A stretch of DNA of 13,548 nucleotides. Origin: Nitrospirae bacterium GWC2_57_9. GTDB taxonomy: Bacteria > Nitrospirota > UBA9217. The notes below the pieces were generated by a model. That model searched no databases and was not told the origin of the DNA. It worked only from the letters and a program-made list of their open reading frames with translations. The position numbers and the translations under genes were made by a program. Positions 5,912 to 13,548 of this stretch are shown here, in pieces; positions within the stretch are counted from its first letter, which is position 1, and the number at the start of each line of letters is the position of its first letter. The stretch is from the NCBI GenBank assembly GCA_001805085.1, contig MHEA01000189.1, positions 1-13,548 of the forward strand, given 5' to 3'.

Positions 5912-8326
5912 ATGAATAGGGAATGGAAGCAAAGAAGCAGAACGGGAACCGTGCTCCTGGTCATGCTGCTGTTTGCCCTCGCGGTCCAGGGCTGCGGATC
6001 CAGCAGCCAGGAAACCATGCCTGTCGGATCGGGCGGTCTTCTCTCGTCCTCAACGCCGACGGCGGGAGTGAGCGCCTGCGCGAGCTGTCATACGCGGGTG
6101 GCCGCCGACTGGCTTACGACAAAACACGCGAACCTGGATGCTCCAGGGGACGACAGCAGCATCGGGAATCCTGCGGTGGGGCAGATCGCCGGCTGCACTG
6201 CAAACTGCCACGACCGCACCGGAGATAGCGGCAATATCACAGCCGCAGGCACCCTCGGCAATGAACCCCGACCGGTGGTCGGCTGCGAAGCCTGCCATGG
6301 CCCGGGCAGCCTGCATGTCAGCGCAGGCGGCATGGGCCCTATCCACCTGCTTTCAAACGGCTCGACGGGGACCGTGCTTGGAAGCGGCCCGACGGTTACC
6401 GTGTCCGGCATGTTCGTTACGTGCACCTCCTGTCACGAACTGCTCGATTCCTCCGGCACTCTTACGGTCGCAGCACATGAAGTGGGCGCCGATGCCGTGG
6501 CGAGCGGCAAGAGCGGCACGGAGTACACCATCACCGATACCCATTCCGCGGTCCCGAACAGCTGGTCCAGCAAGTCGGGATCGAACAATATTTCCTCCGG
6601 TCCGTCCATCACGGGGTATGCCATGGATTACAGCCGCGACCGCGTATGCATCGACTGCCATAACCCCCATAAACCTGCCGACATAAACCGGGAGTGGGCA
6701 CAGTCTGCCCATGCCGACCGTTACGGCAAGAATTCATCCGACCCGTCGGGGTTCTTCAAGGGCGCCTGGGCTTATTACAACTGGAGCTGTGACGGCACCA
6801 GTGCCGCAGGATGCGGCGAACCGACGCAGGGCATATACAATAAACGAAAAGCATGCCAGCGCTGTCACACCACGAGCGGATTCAGCGCCTATGCTGATGC
6901 GCTGCGTTCATCCGACCTCGAAACGGCTGAGGCGATCAGCGACGGCACCAGGACGAGCATTCCCTACGATCCGGGTTTCAAGCCCGAGATGCTGAAGTGC
7001 AACGGCTGCCATACGGACAACAAGGGCACTCTCAGGAATCCCGGCGCTGTCACGGCTGACTATGATCTTACGACGACTTATCCTACGAGCACCTATCCTG
7101 AAGCCACCTATGCAAAAGCTTCCCATGCCTATCCTGATGTTGCGGGTTCCAACGTCTGCATGGCCTGCCATACGGCGCGGGAGAGCGGCGACACGATAAA
7201 GAACCTGAACAAGCCGGGAGTGCCGCAGGTCAATTTTGCGAATGAGACGCTGTCCTTCGTCAATTCCCATTACCTGGGGGCGGGGGGCACGGTCTTCAGG
7301 GCTACGGGCTACACCTTTACCACCAGGAACTACGAGAACAAGAGCGACTTCCGGCATTACCAAATCGGGACGTCGGCAGAGCCGGGGACGGGCACGAACG
7401 GACCCTGCGTGGGCTGCCACATGTCGCGAGAAAATAAGAACGGCAATCACCTGTTCCTGCCGGTGGGCCGGACGGGCACGAGTGGTCTTTCGACTACAGG
7501 CATCATTTCCAAGCCGGTAGTGACGATAACGGGGATCACGAGCAAGGTCTGTTTCAATGCCAGCTGCCACGGTCCGAACGATGCCGTGATCGAGGTGGTT
7601 CATGCTCAGAAGGAACAGCTCGAAGAGGCAATGGATGCTTTCAAGGTCCAGCTCGAGAAGCGGGGTTACTACTATGCCGAGGCACATCCCTATTTCTACA
7701 AGATAAGGGACGGCAGCATCATATCGGGGGGAACGGTTTCGGTCACGTACAATAGCACCATCGTGACCGGAACGGGCGTTGACTGGATCGCCAGCGGGGT
7801 GACGGGTTCTTCTCTCGGGAAACCCGCGGACCGGTTCCGCGTGAATGATGACGGAGCTTACTATTCCATCGCATCCGTTGCGACAGGGTCGATATCGCTG
7901 CAGAGGCCTTACAAAGGGGTAACAAATACGAGTCCTGCGGAATACACCATACTGCGCGGTCTGAAGGACCCGGTGACCTACGTCGAACACGCGATAAAGA
8001 CCTGGGTGACCGGTACTACCCCCGACTATCCCGTGCAGGCAGTGGACACGGATACCACGGGCAATACGACCGGCAAGAACAATATGGGCGCAGCCTTCAA
8101 TTTCAATCTGCTCGATCACGACCCCGGCGCCTATGCCCATAATCGGTACTATGCGAAAAGGCTGATCTACGATTCCATAGACTGGCTGGATGACAACCAA
8201 ATGAACTATTCCGTGGGCCTCACCCTGAACGCGCTTCCGGGCGGCACGACCTATAAGGCGGGAGCCTTGGAATATCTCTTGAACGGCGGGGTCGCAACCC
8301 CCTACATTGCCGCCGAGCGGCCGTAA
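5912..8326 (+). CDS. Multiheme c-type cytochrome lipoprotein, about 10 heme sites
   Basis: This 804-residue exported protein has a positively charged start, a hydrophobic stretch (about 13-25) and a lipobox ending at Cys28 (AVQGC), so it should be lipidated. Eight canonical CXXCH sites begin at C56, C125, C171, C246, C315, C363, C416 and C499. There are also two unusual sites: CTANCH (CX3CH, C95) and CFNASCH (CX4CH, C547). After the hemes, residues about 604-690 form a Gly/Ser/Thr/Val-rich segment (GTVSVTYNST, TGTGVDW, YYSIASV) that looks like a small beta domain of a kind seen in surface and tail-fibre proteins. The C terminus has a DHDPGAYAHNRYYAKRLIY segment with extra histidines. By its place before an MtrA-like cytochrome and an MtrB-like barrel, it is the best candidate for the outer-surface terminal reductase of an extracellular electron conduit. 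It is not clearly OmcA, MtrC or OmcB by sequence. Confidence 0.85.
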   Translation: MNREWKQRSRTGTVLLVMLLFALAVQGCGSSSQETMPVGSGGLLSSSTPTAGVSACASCHTRVAADWLTTKHANLDAPGDDSSIGNPAVGQIAGCTANCHDRTGDSGNITAAGTLGNEPRPVVGCEACHGPGSLHVSAGGMGPIHLLSNGSTGTVLGSGPTVTVSGMFVTCTSCHELLDSSGTLTVAAHEVGADAVASGKSGTEYTITDTHSAVPNSWSSKSGSNNISSGPSITGYAMDYSRDRVCIDCHNPHKPADINREWAQSAHADRYGKNSSDPSGFFKGAWAYYNWSCDGTSAAGCGEPTQGIYNKRKACQRCHTTSGFSAYADALRSSDLETAEAISDGTRTSIPYDPGFKPEMLKCNGCHTDNKGTLRNPGAVTADYDLTTTYPTSTYPEATYAKASHAYPDVAGSNVCMACHTARESGDTIKNLNKPGVPQVNFANETLSFVNSHYLGAGGTVFRATGYTFTTRNYENKSDFRHYQIGTSAEPGTGTNGPCVGCHMSRENKNGNHLFLPVGRTGTSGLSTTGIISKPVVTITGITSKVCFNASCHGPNDAVIEVVHAQKEQLEEAMDAFKVQLEKRGYYYAEAHPYFYKIRDGSIISGGTVSVTYNSTIVTGTGVDWIASGVTGSSLGKPADRFRVNDDGAYYSIASVATGSISLQRPYKGVTNTSPAEYTILRGLKDPVTYVEHAIKTWVTGTTPDYPVQAVDTDTTGNTTGKNNMGAAFNFNLLDHDPGAYAHNRYYAKRLIYDSIDWLDDNQMNYSVGLTLNALPGGTTYKAGALEYLLNGGVATPYIAAERP

Positions 8327-8334
8327 CTCAGGAA

Positions 8335-8341
8335 AAGGAGG
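8335..8341 (+). promoter_or_regulatory. Strong ribosome binding site of the decaheme gene
   Basis: AAGGAGG lies seven bases before the ATG at 8349. It decides between that start and an in-frame upstream ATG at 8307, which overlaps the preceding gene and would add 14 residues before the lipoprotein signal. Confidence 0.8.
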
Positions 8342-8348
8342 TTTGATA

Positions 8349-9359
8349 ATGGAACGATTTATGAAATACCGAAAATGGCTTGCGATCGCGGTCCTGGGTG
8401 CCTTCTTTGCGGCCGGGTGCGCGGCGCTCAAGGAGTCGAGGCCGATCCTGCCGATCAAGGAGTACGAAAAGCTGATCGTCGGGCGGCTGGATGCCGACTA
8501 CATCGGCACGGACAACTGCCTCAAGGCGTGCCACGCCCACGACAAGAACCGGCGTGATTTTGATATGTCCACGATGGGTTCGCAGCTGTCGAGGGAATCG
8601 GGACTTCCGCTCGTGAACTGCGAAAGCTGCCACGGGCCGGGCAGCCTGGCGGTCGAGCAGCTTACCCCGCAGAAGCTGGCGGCCGATGCAAAAGCGGGGA
8701 AAAAGACGACCTGTGATTACAAGACGCTCGTCGATATCAAGAACATCCCGGCCCCGGCACAGTCTCTCATCTGCCTCAAGTGCCACGCGGCCAATGCCAC
8801 CTTCAACCTGCACAACTGGAACGCGAGCACACACAGCATCAACGACGTGTCCTGCTCCGATTGCCACCGGATCCACGGCAGCCATAACCTGAAGGTCAAG
8901 GTGAGGGACACCGCCGCGATGTGCGAACGGTGCCACCAGGACGTGAAGGCCGCCTTCAGCCTGCCGAACCATCACCCGGTCCCGGAAAAAAAGGTCTTCT
9001 GCACGGACTGCCATGACGCGCACGGCAGCGCCAGCGCCGACAAGCTTCTGCGCAGGGATACGGTGAAAGAGACGTGCACCCAGTGCCATACGGAGAAGGA
9101 AGGGCCCTTCCTCTACGAGCACGCGGACCTGACCGACGACTGCCGGGCATGCCACACGCCCCACGGCTCGGTGAACAACAACCTGCTTACCGCGCGGGAG
9201 CCCTTCCTCTGCCTGCAGTGCCATCCGTCGCACCCGATCGCGGGCACGACCACGGCGGAGCAGAAACGGGCTGTCTATACGCGGTGTTCGGACTGTCATT
9301 CCCAGATCCATGGATCGGATCTGCCCTCGCCCAGCGGCAAGGGCAACTTTATACAGTAG
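8349..9359 (+). CDS. MtrA/DmsE-like decaheme c-type cytochrome, lipoprotein
   Basis: This 336-residue exported cytochrome has ten heme sites. The first is atypical, CLKACH (CX3CH, C57); nine canonical CXXCH sites begin at C91, C142, C169, C192, C218, C243, C265, C288 and C313. Repeated H-G-S turns after the motifs (CHRIHGSHN, CHDAHGSAS, CHTPHGSVN) and the regular spacing of 22-27 residues over the second half are typical of the MtrA/PioA/DmsE decaheme family. These proteins thread through an outer-membrane barrel to carry electrons across the membrane. The N terminus has a hydrophobic segment ending in a lipobox (FAAGC, Cys24), whereas MtrA is normally released as a soluble periplasmic protein. 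The gene lies 22 bases after the first cytochrome and 15 before the barrel gene, so all three are probably one operon and one complex. Confidence 0.9.
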   Translation: MERFMKYRKWLAIAVLGAFFAAGCAALKESRPILPIKEYEKLIVGRLDADYIGTDNCLKACHAHDKNRRDFDMSTMGSQLSRESGLPLVNCESCHGPGSLAVEQLTPQKLAADAKAGKKTTCDYKTLVDIKNIPAPAQSLICLKCHAANATFNLHNWNASTHSINDVSCSDCHRIHGSHNLKVKVRDTAAMCERCHQDVKAAFSLPNHHPVPEKKVFCTDCHDAHGSASADKLLRRDTVKETCTQCHTEKEGPFLYEHADLTDDCRACHTPHGSVNNNLLTAREPFLCLQCHPSHPIAGTTTAEQKRAVYTRCSDCHSQIHGSDLPSPSGKGNFIQ

Positions 9360-9374
9360 AGGAGGCTCAAACAC

Positions 9375-11276
9375 ATGAAGAACATTCTTTTGATACTGGC
9401 GTTCGCGATGCTCTGGGCCTCCGCGGCTGAGGCGCAGCAGGCAGCCGAGCAGGCCCCCCTGCCGGAGGTGAAGGTCACCGGCGGCTGGTACGGCATCAAT
9501 CAGACAGGCAATACCGTGGCCGGGGAGTATTATTTTCTGGATTCCTCGCTTGCCGGCGGCCTCGACTTCGAATGGGACCCGCTCCCGCACCGCTTCGTGC
9601 TCGAATCCACGTTCCTGAACAGGGAAGATTATTTTGCTGAAATGGACTATTCCTACCGGGACGTGGTTGTATTCACCGGATACACCCGCGGCCTGCACCA
9701 CAATCTGAACCACTACACCTTCGGCCAGGACGATCCGGTGACCGCTTCGCCCAGTTTCACGGACCTCACTGCCGGAGAACAATACGCCATCGAGAACCAA
9801 CTGAGCAGGGCCTTTGTCCGGTTCAAAACGCCGGATTTTCCCCTCCATCTGTACGCGGATGTGCGGACCATCGACCGGGAGGGTACGATCCAGCAGCGGT
9901 TCCTGCGGATGGGCGGGCTGCACAAGGTCTCCGAGTCCCGGGACATCGAGTGGAACACCGAGGAGTACCGCGTGGGCGTGAACAGCCACCTGGGCTGGAT
10001 AGAGGCGGATTACAGCCATGGCGAGAAGCGGTTCGAAGCCTCGGACCAGAAGGTCCTCTTCGACGACGCTTCAGGCACGGCGATCCCGCACAACCTGGTG
10101 CCCGATCTCACGTCCTCCTCGGATACCGTGAAGCTCCACACCTCCTATTCCGGCAGGCTGGTGCTTTCCGGGACCTATTCCGACGGGGACCGGAAGAACG
10201 AAGACAGCCGTGCAGAAGCGCAATTTACGAACACCGCGGGCGATTTCATGTTTATGCCCGTTACGAGCGTGATCGTGACGGTCAAATACCGGCACTTTGA
10301 GACCGATGTGACGAACCCGGATACCGTGGATGCAGTGACGGTGACGGGACTGGAAACCTACAATGTCCGCGATTCGCTCTCGTCGACGCGGGACGTGGTG
10401 ACCGGCGTGCTCAGGTACCGGGCAACGAATCGCCTGACGGTCCGGGGCGAATACGGCACGGACACGATCGACCGCACCAGGGGAACGTTGAACACCGAAA
10501 TCGCCGCGCCGCCGGCCAGCGCTCCTGACTTCTGGTTCCTTCCGGAGAGCACCACCAGGACCACGGCAAAGCTCGGCTTGACGTACCGCGTCATGCGGAA
10601 GCTGAACTTCCGCGCCGATTACAGCCAGACCGAGGTGGACAATCCGAGCTACGCCACCGATCCCGACAATGCCTCCTCGGCGCGGGCATCGCTGACGTGG
10701 ACGCCGGCAACCTGGTTCAATACGCTGCTCAGCTACGGCATCCTGCGCGAGACCCGGGACCAGCTGACTGCGCCGCTGGGCGGGGGGACACGGGATGCCG
10801 ACCGCGACCAGGCACTGGCCAGCATGACCGTGATCCTCGGCAGCCGGACCTCGGCAACGGCAAGCTATGCCTTTTACAAGAACAACGTCGACCAGACGGT
10901 CACTTTCCGGAACGGCCTCGGGGAGTTTGTCCTTGAAAACGCGGTGCCCTATGAAGACACTTCCCACACAGGTTCCCTGTCGCTTACCTTCGTTCCCCTG
11001 GAAGGCGTGAACTTCACGGGCGCGGCGAGCAGGAGCTATGCCCGCGGCGCTTTCAGCCTTGCCGGCTCCGGCACCGTCACGAATGTAGCGGGCATCGCCG
11101 AGCTGTCCGAGCTCAAAGTGATCGACACCCTCTATGATGCCGGCCTTGAACTGGAGCTCGGCAAGTACGCGAGCAGCGAGGTCCGGTACCAGTACCGGAA
11201 TTACGACGACAGAATAGACGACGAGCAGGACGGCACGGTGAAACTGGTGTTGGCCACCCTGTCCTTCATATGGTAG
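9375..11276 (+). CDS. MtrB/PioB-like outer-membrane beta-barrel of the porin-cytochrome complex
   Basis: This 633-residue protein has a cleavable signal peptide (hydrophobic core about 3-18, probable cleavage after AEA at residue 20). The mature part is made almost entirely of alternating polar and hydrophobic strands joined by Asp/Asn/Gly/Thr-rich loops. It ends LATLSFIW, a terminal strand with a C-terminal aromatic residue as recognised by the BAM machinery. Immediately downstream of an MtrA-like decaheme gene, it fits the MtrB/PioB family, the barrel that sheathes the decaheme protein. The length is close to the usual MtrB size of about 650-700. It contains no cysteine, so the N-terminal CXXC pair of Shewanella MtrB is absent. 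GGAGG at 9361-9365 precedes the ATG by nine bases. The family call rests on architecture and context more than on strong sequence recall. Confidence 0.8.
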   Translation: MKNILLILAFAMLWASAAEAQQAAEQAPLPEVKVTGGWYGINQTGNTVAGEYYFLDSSLAGGLDFEWDPLPHRFVLESTFLNREDYFAEMDYSYRDVVVFTGYTRGLHHNLNHYTFGQDDPVTASPSFTDLTAGEQYAIENQLSRAFVRFKTPDFPLHLYADVRTIDREGTIQQRFLRMGGLHKVSESRDIEWNTEEYRVGVNSHLGWIEADYSHGEKRFEASDQKVLFDDASGTAIPHNLVPDLTSSSDTVKLHTSYSGRLVLSGTYSDGDRKNEDSRAEAQFTNTAGDFMFMPVTSVIVTVKYRHFETDVTNPDTVDAVTVTGLETYNVRDSLSSTRDVVTGVLRYRATNRLTVRGEYGTDTIDRTRGTLNTEIAAPPASAPDFWFLPESTTRTTAKLGLTYRVMRKLNFRADYSQTEVDNPSYATDPDNASSARASLTWTPATWFNTLLSYGILRETRDQLTAPLGGGTRDADRDQALASMTVILGSRTSATASYAFYKNNVDQTVTFRNGLGEFVLENAVPYEDTSHTGSLSLTFVPLEGVNFTGAASRSYARGAFSLAGSGTVTNVAGIAELSELKVIDTLYDAGLELELGKYASSEVRYQYRNYDDRIDDEQDGTVKLVLATLSFIW

Positions 11277-11286
11277 GGGAGGAATT

Positions 11287-12213
11287 ATGCGATTACAGCA
11301 ATGGATTCTAACGGCATTGTTCATAGCCTCGGCATCGGCCGCGGGGGCGGCTGACAAGACCGTGGGAGTGATCATGTCCGGAAACATCGGTTACTACCAG
11401 GAAGTACACAAGGCGTTCGCCAGCGCTCTGGGCAAGGAAGGGTTCGACCACCGGAAGATCGATACCCTGCTCCAGATGCCTTCTCCGGACACGCTCTCCT
11501 GGACCAATGCGGCGCGGAAGCTGGTCGTTGCCGAAGTGAATGTGCTGGTGACCTATGGAGCTCCGGCGTCGGTTGCGGCCATCCGCGAGACGAAGAGCAT
11601 TCCCCTCGTTTATGCCGCCGTGTACGATCCGTCAGCGACCGGCGTCTCCGCCCGCAACATCACGGGCATCAGCTGCAAGGTTCCTCTCACAAGCCTGCTC
11701 AAGTATCTCAGAAAATTGATGCCCTTTACGAAGCTGGCCGTTGTGTACAACGAATCGGAGCCCGATTCGGTGCGGCAGGCGGAGGAACTGACGCAGCTCG
11801 AGAGCCAGTACGGGTTCCAGAGCGTCCGGATGCCGATCAAGAAATCCGAGGATGCCCGCAGGCTGGTATTCGCGGGAAAGGCCGATGCGGTCCTCATCTC
11901 CATGAGCGCGGCGGCCAACGAGGCGGTCGACGGGATCGTCAAGAACGCGCATGCCGCCAAGATCCCCACGGTAAGCCAGACCGGAGGGAGCGGCGAGAAG
12001 GGCGTGATCCTGACGCTGGCGCCCAGCCCGACCGAACAGGGAGAAGCGGCAGGACGGATTGCGGCGCGTATGCTGAGGGGGGACAACCCCGCAAGCATTC
12101 CTCCCGAAGTGCCGAAGCTCGTTGAACTCGTCCTCAACCTGAAGGAGGCGAATGCGCTGGGCATCAAGGTGCCGATGGACCTTATTACCGACGCGACCAG
12201 GGTAATAAAATGA
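11287..12213 (+). CDS. ABC_sub_bind-type periplasmic substrate-binding protein
   Basis: This 308-residue exported protein has a signal peptide (core about 7-18, likely cleavage after AGA at residue 21) and a two-lobed periplasmic binding fold of the kind called ABC transporter substrate binding protein (Pfam ABC_sub_bind). Supporting segments are KTVGVIMSGN at the mature start, the VLVTYGAPASVAAI loop, IPLVYAAVYDP, the hinge-region stretch KLAVVYNESEPDS, and the late EQGEAAGRIAARMLRG helix. The ligand is unknown; relatives have been linked to amino acids and other small molecules. There is no permease or ATPase gene beside it, and it overlaps an MCP gene by four bases (ATGA). It therefore more likely presents its ligand to that receptor than feeds a transporter. 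GGGAGG at 11277-11282 is its ribosome site, with a short four-base spacing. It follows the barrel gene by ten bases and is probably co-transcribed with the conduit genes. Confidence 0.8.
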   Translation: MRLQQWILTALFIASASAAGAADKTVGVIMSGNIGYYQEVHKAFASALGKEGFDHRKIDTLLQMPSPDTLSWTNAARKLVVAEVNVLVTYGAPASVAAIRETKSIPLVYAAVYDPSATGVSARNITGISCKVPLTSLLKYLRKLMPFTKLAVVYNESEPDSVRQAEELTQLESQYGFQSVRMPIKKSEDARRLVFAGKADAVLISMSAAANEAVDGIVKNAHAAKIPTVSQTGGSGEKGVILTLAPSPTEQGEAAGRIAARMLRGDNPASIPPEVPKLVELVLNLKEANALGIKVPMDLITDATRVIK

Positions 12214-13548
12214 AGATGATCGCCGGAATGAGCCTGAAAACCAGGGCTGTGCTCGCAACAGCCGGGATCCTGCTGCTGGTGCTCTCGTTCAATACGCTCA
12301 TGAACATTTATGCGACGACCAGCAGGTACCGGGAGGCGCTGATCGCCCGTACGGCGGCAGTTTCCGACGGCGCCCGCAAGGATATCATGAAGGCGATCGG
12401 GTTCGGCCTTCCCTTGAACGCCCTGGAAGGCATGGGGGACAAGCTTCGGGCGCTGACCGACGAGGACAAGGACATCTCTTTTGCCATCGTGATGGACGTG
12501 GAAGGCCGCGTCCTGTATGCCAGCGACCGCTCGCTCGAGAACTCCGTCTTGACGGACCAGGCCAGCAGGACGGCGCTTGCCGCCCGGCGCCCGCTGCTGC
12601 AGAACTATCGAAACGAACAGGGCGGCCACTATGAAAAGGTGATCCCCCTGCTGAACCTCGAAAACAAACCCCTCGGCGTGTTCCGGGTCGCACTGAGGGA
12701 AAGCGCCGTGAACCAGCAGGTCCGCAGCCTTCTTCTCTCTTCGCTCCTGGCGGCGTTCATTAGTTTTGTAGCCGCGACGGGGCTGGTCTATCTCTTCGTG
12801 GACCGGGGCATCACGAGGCCGCTTACCGAGCAGGTGACGATCGCGAGCGGCATGGCGGCCGGGAACCTCTCCCAGGAGATCGCCGTGAAGGGGCAGTCCG
12901 AGATCGACAGCCTCGGCTCGGCCATCAATACCATGTCGTCGAACCTCCGGGAAATGCTGGGCAAGATCAGGCAGACGGGGGCAAGCCTGGGCGAAGCCAT
13001 GACCCTCATGAGCAACGCCACGGTCAAGATGAGCCAGGGAGCACGAGTGCAGCAGGAGGCCTCGGAGCAGAGCGCCATGACCGTGAACGAAATGTCGGTC
13101 TCCATTAAAGGCGTCGCCGAGAGCGCGGAAGAGATGTCCCAGGCCGCAACCAACGCATCTTCGTCAGCGGCCGAGATGGCGTCCTCCATCGAAGAGGTAG
13201 CGCGAAGCGCAGGAGCGCTCTCTTCGGCAGCGGAAGATACCGCCGCATCCATCGAACAGATGCTGGCCTCGATCAAACAGGTTTCGGAGAACACAGAGAT
13301 GGTCGCCACGTCGGCCGAGCAGACCTCCTCCTCGATCACCGAGGTGAGCTCCAGCGTCAAGGAGGTCGAGCAGCGGGCACTGGATGCCGCGCGGCTGGCG
13401 GAAAAGGTGTCCCGGGAAGCATCGGAGCGCGGCATGACCGCCATCCGGGAAGCGATCAAGGGCATGCAGAACATCAGGCAGGCGGTGGAAGCCACGGCGG
13501 ACGTGGTGAACCGGCTGGGCAAGCGGTCCCAGGAGATCGGCCAGATCC
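12210..13548 (+). CDS. Methyl-accepting chemotaxis protein, 5' part (runs off the window)
   Basis: The frame is open from the ATG at 12210 to the window end, 446 complete codons, and the 3' part is missing. A short cytoplasmic start is followed by a first membrane segment (about 13-34) and a periplasmic sensor of about 140 residues with a PAS/Cache-like strand pattern (ISFAIVMDVEGRVLYASD, then KPLGVFRVAL). A second membrane segment (about 174-197), a HAMP domain (about 198-250, with the ITRPL motif) and the start of a long Ala/Ser/Glu-rich coiled coil of an MCP signalling domain follow. The conserved hairpin tip that touches CheA and CheW lies beyond the window. It overlaps the binding-protein gene by four bases, so the two are co-translated. 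The binding protein is a plausible ligand-loaded partner for the periplasmic sensor, which would then act on the CheA/CheW encoded upstream. Confidence 0.93.
   Translation, partial: MKMIAGMSLKTRAVLATAGILLLVLSFNTLMNIYATTSRYREALIARTAAVSDGARKDIMKAIGFGLPLNALEGMGDKLRALTDEDKDISFAIVMDVEGRVLYASDRSLENSVLTDQASRTALAARRPLLQNYRNEQGGHYEKVIPLLNLENKPLGVFRVALRESAVNQQVRSLLLSSLLAAFISFVAATGLVYLFVDRGITRPLTEQVTIASGMAAGNLSQEIAVKGQSEIDSLGSAINTMSSNLREMLGKIRQTGASLGEAMTLMSNATVKMSQGARVQQEASEQSAMTVNEMSVSIKGVAESAEEMSQAATNASSSAAEMASSIEEVARSAGALSSAAEDTAASIEQMLASIKQVSENTEMVATSAEQTSSSITEVSSSVKEVEQRALDAARLAEKVSREASERGMTAIREAIKGMQNIRQAVEATADVVNRLGKRSQEIGQI

Noticed and set aside
6908..8458. 516-codon open frame on the - strand over the large cytochrome
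   Set aside because: It is antisense to the CXXCH-bearing frame and has no domain or ribosome-site support.
8328..10019. 563-codon open frame on the - strand across the decaheme and barrel genes
   Set aside because: It spans two confident + strand genes and their junction, and the product is low-complexity Arg/Val/Leu/Gly-rich with no family features.

Overview
The window reads as one stretch of a GC-rich chromosome from a Gram-negative, probably anaerobic bacterium that respires extracellular electron acceptors. Two multiheme c-type cytochromes with lipoprotein signals, an outer-membrane barrel of the MtrB/PioB kind, a DUF4388 protein, a multidomain CheA and heptameric intergenic repeats would suit a Geobacter-like Desulfuromonadota or a Nitrospirota lineage. 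I cannot settle the taxon from the sequence alone. All convincing genes lie on the + strand.

Layout: (1) 3-272 is the 3' end of a YajQ-family gene cut by the window edge. (2) 273-517 is an AT-rich intergenic region with a good sigma70-type promoter. (3) 518-5822 is a chemosensory cluster: a DUF4388 protein with a C-terminal GAF-like part, a single-domain CheY-like receiver (4-base overlap with the gene before it), a full-length CheA, an ExeA/GspA-type AAA+ ATPase, and a CheW with a long N-terminal extension. The gaps on both sides of the ATPase gene hold short heptameric repeats, and the second one folds into a long imperfect hairpin. (4) 5912-11276 is a porin-cytochrome conduit module: an 804-residue lipoprotein cytochrome with about 10 heme sites, a 336-residue MtrA/DmsE-like decaheme lipoprotein, and a 633-residue beta-barrel. 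(5) 11287-13548 holds a periplasmic substrate-binding protein of the ABC_sub_bind type and, overlapping it by 4 bases, a methyl-accepting chemotaxis protein (MCP) that runs off the window end.

Working model: the conduit carries electrons across the outer membrane. The solute-binding protein and MCP, which are apparently co-transcribed with it, could report on ligand or respiratory conditions to the CheA/CheW pathway encoded just upstream, with the CheY-like protein and the DUF4388 protein on the output side. Each family assignment rests on visible motifs. The link between electron transfer and chemosensing is inferred from gene order only.
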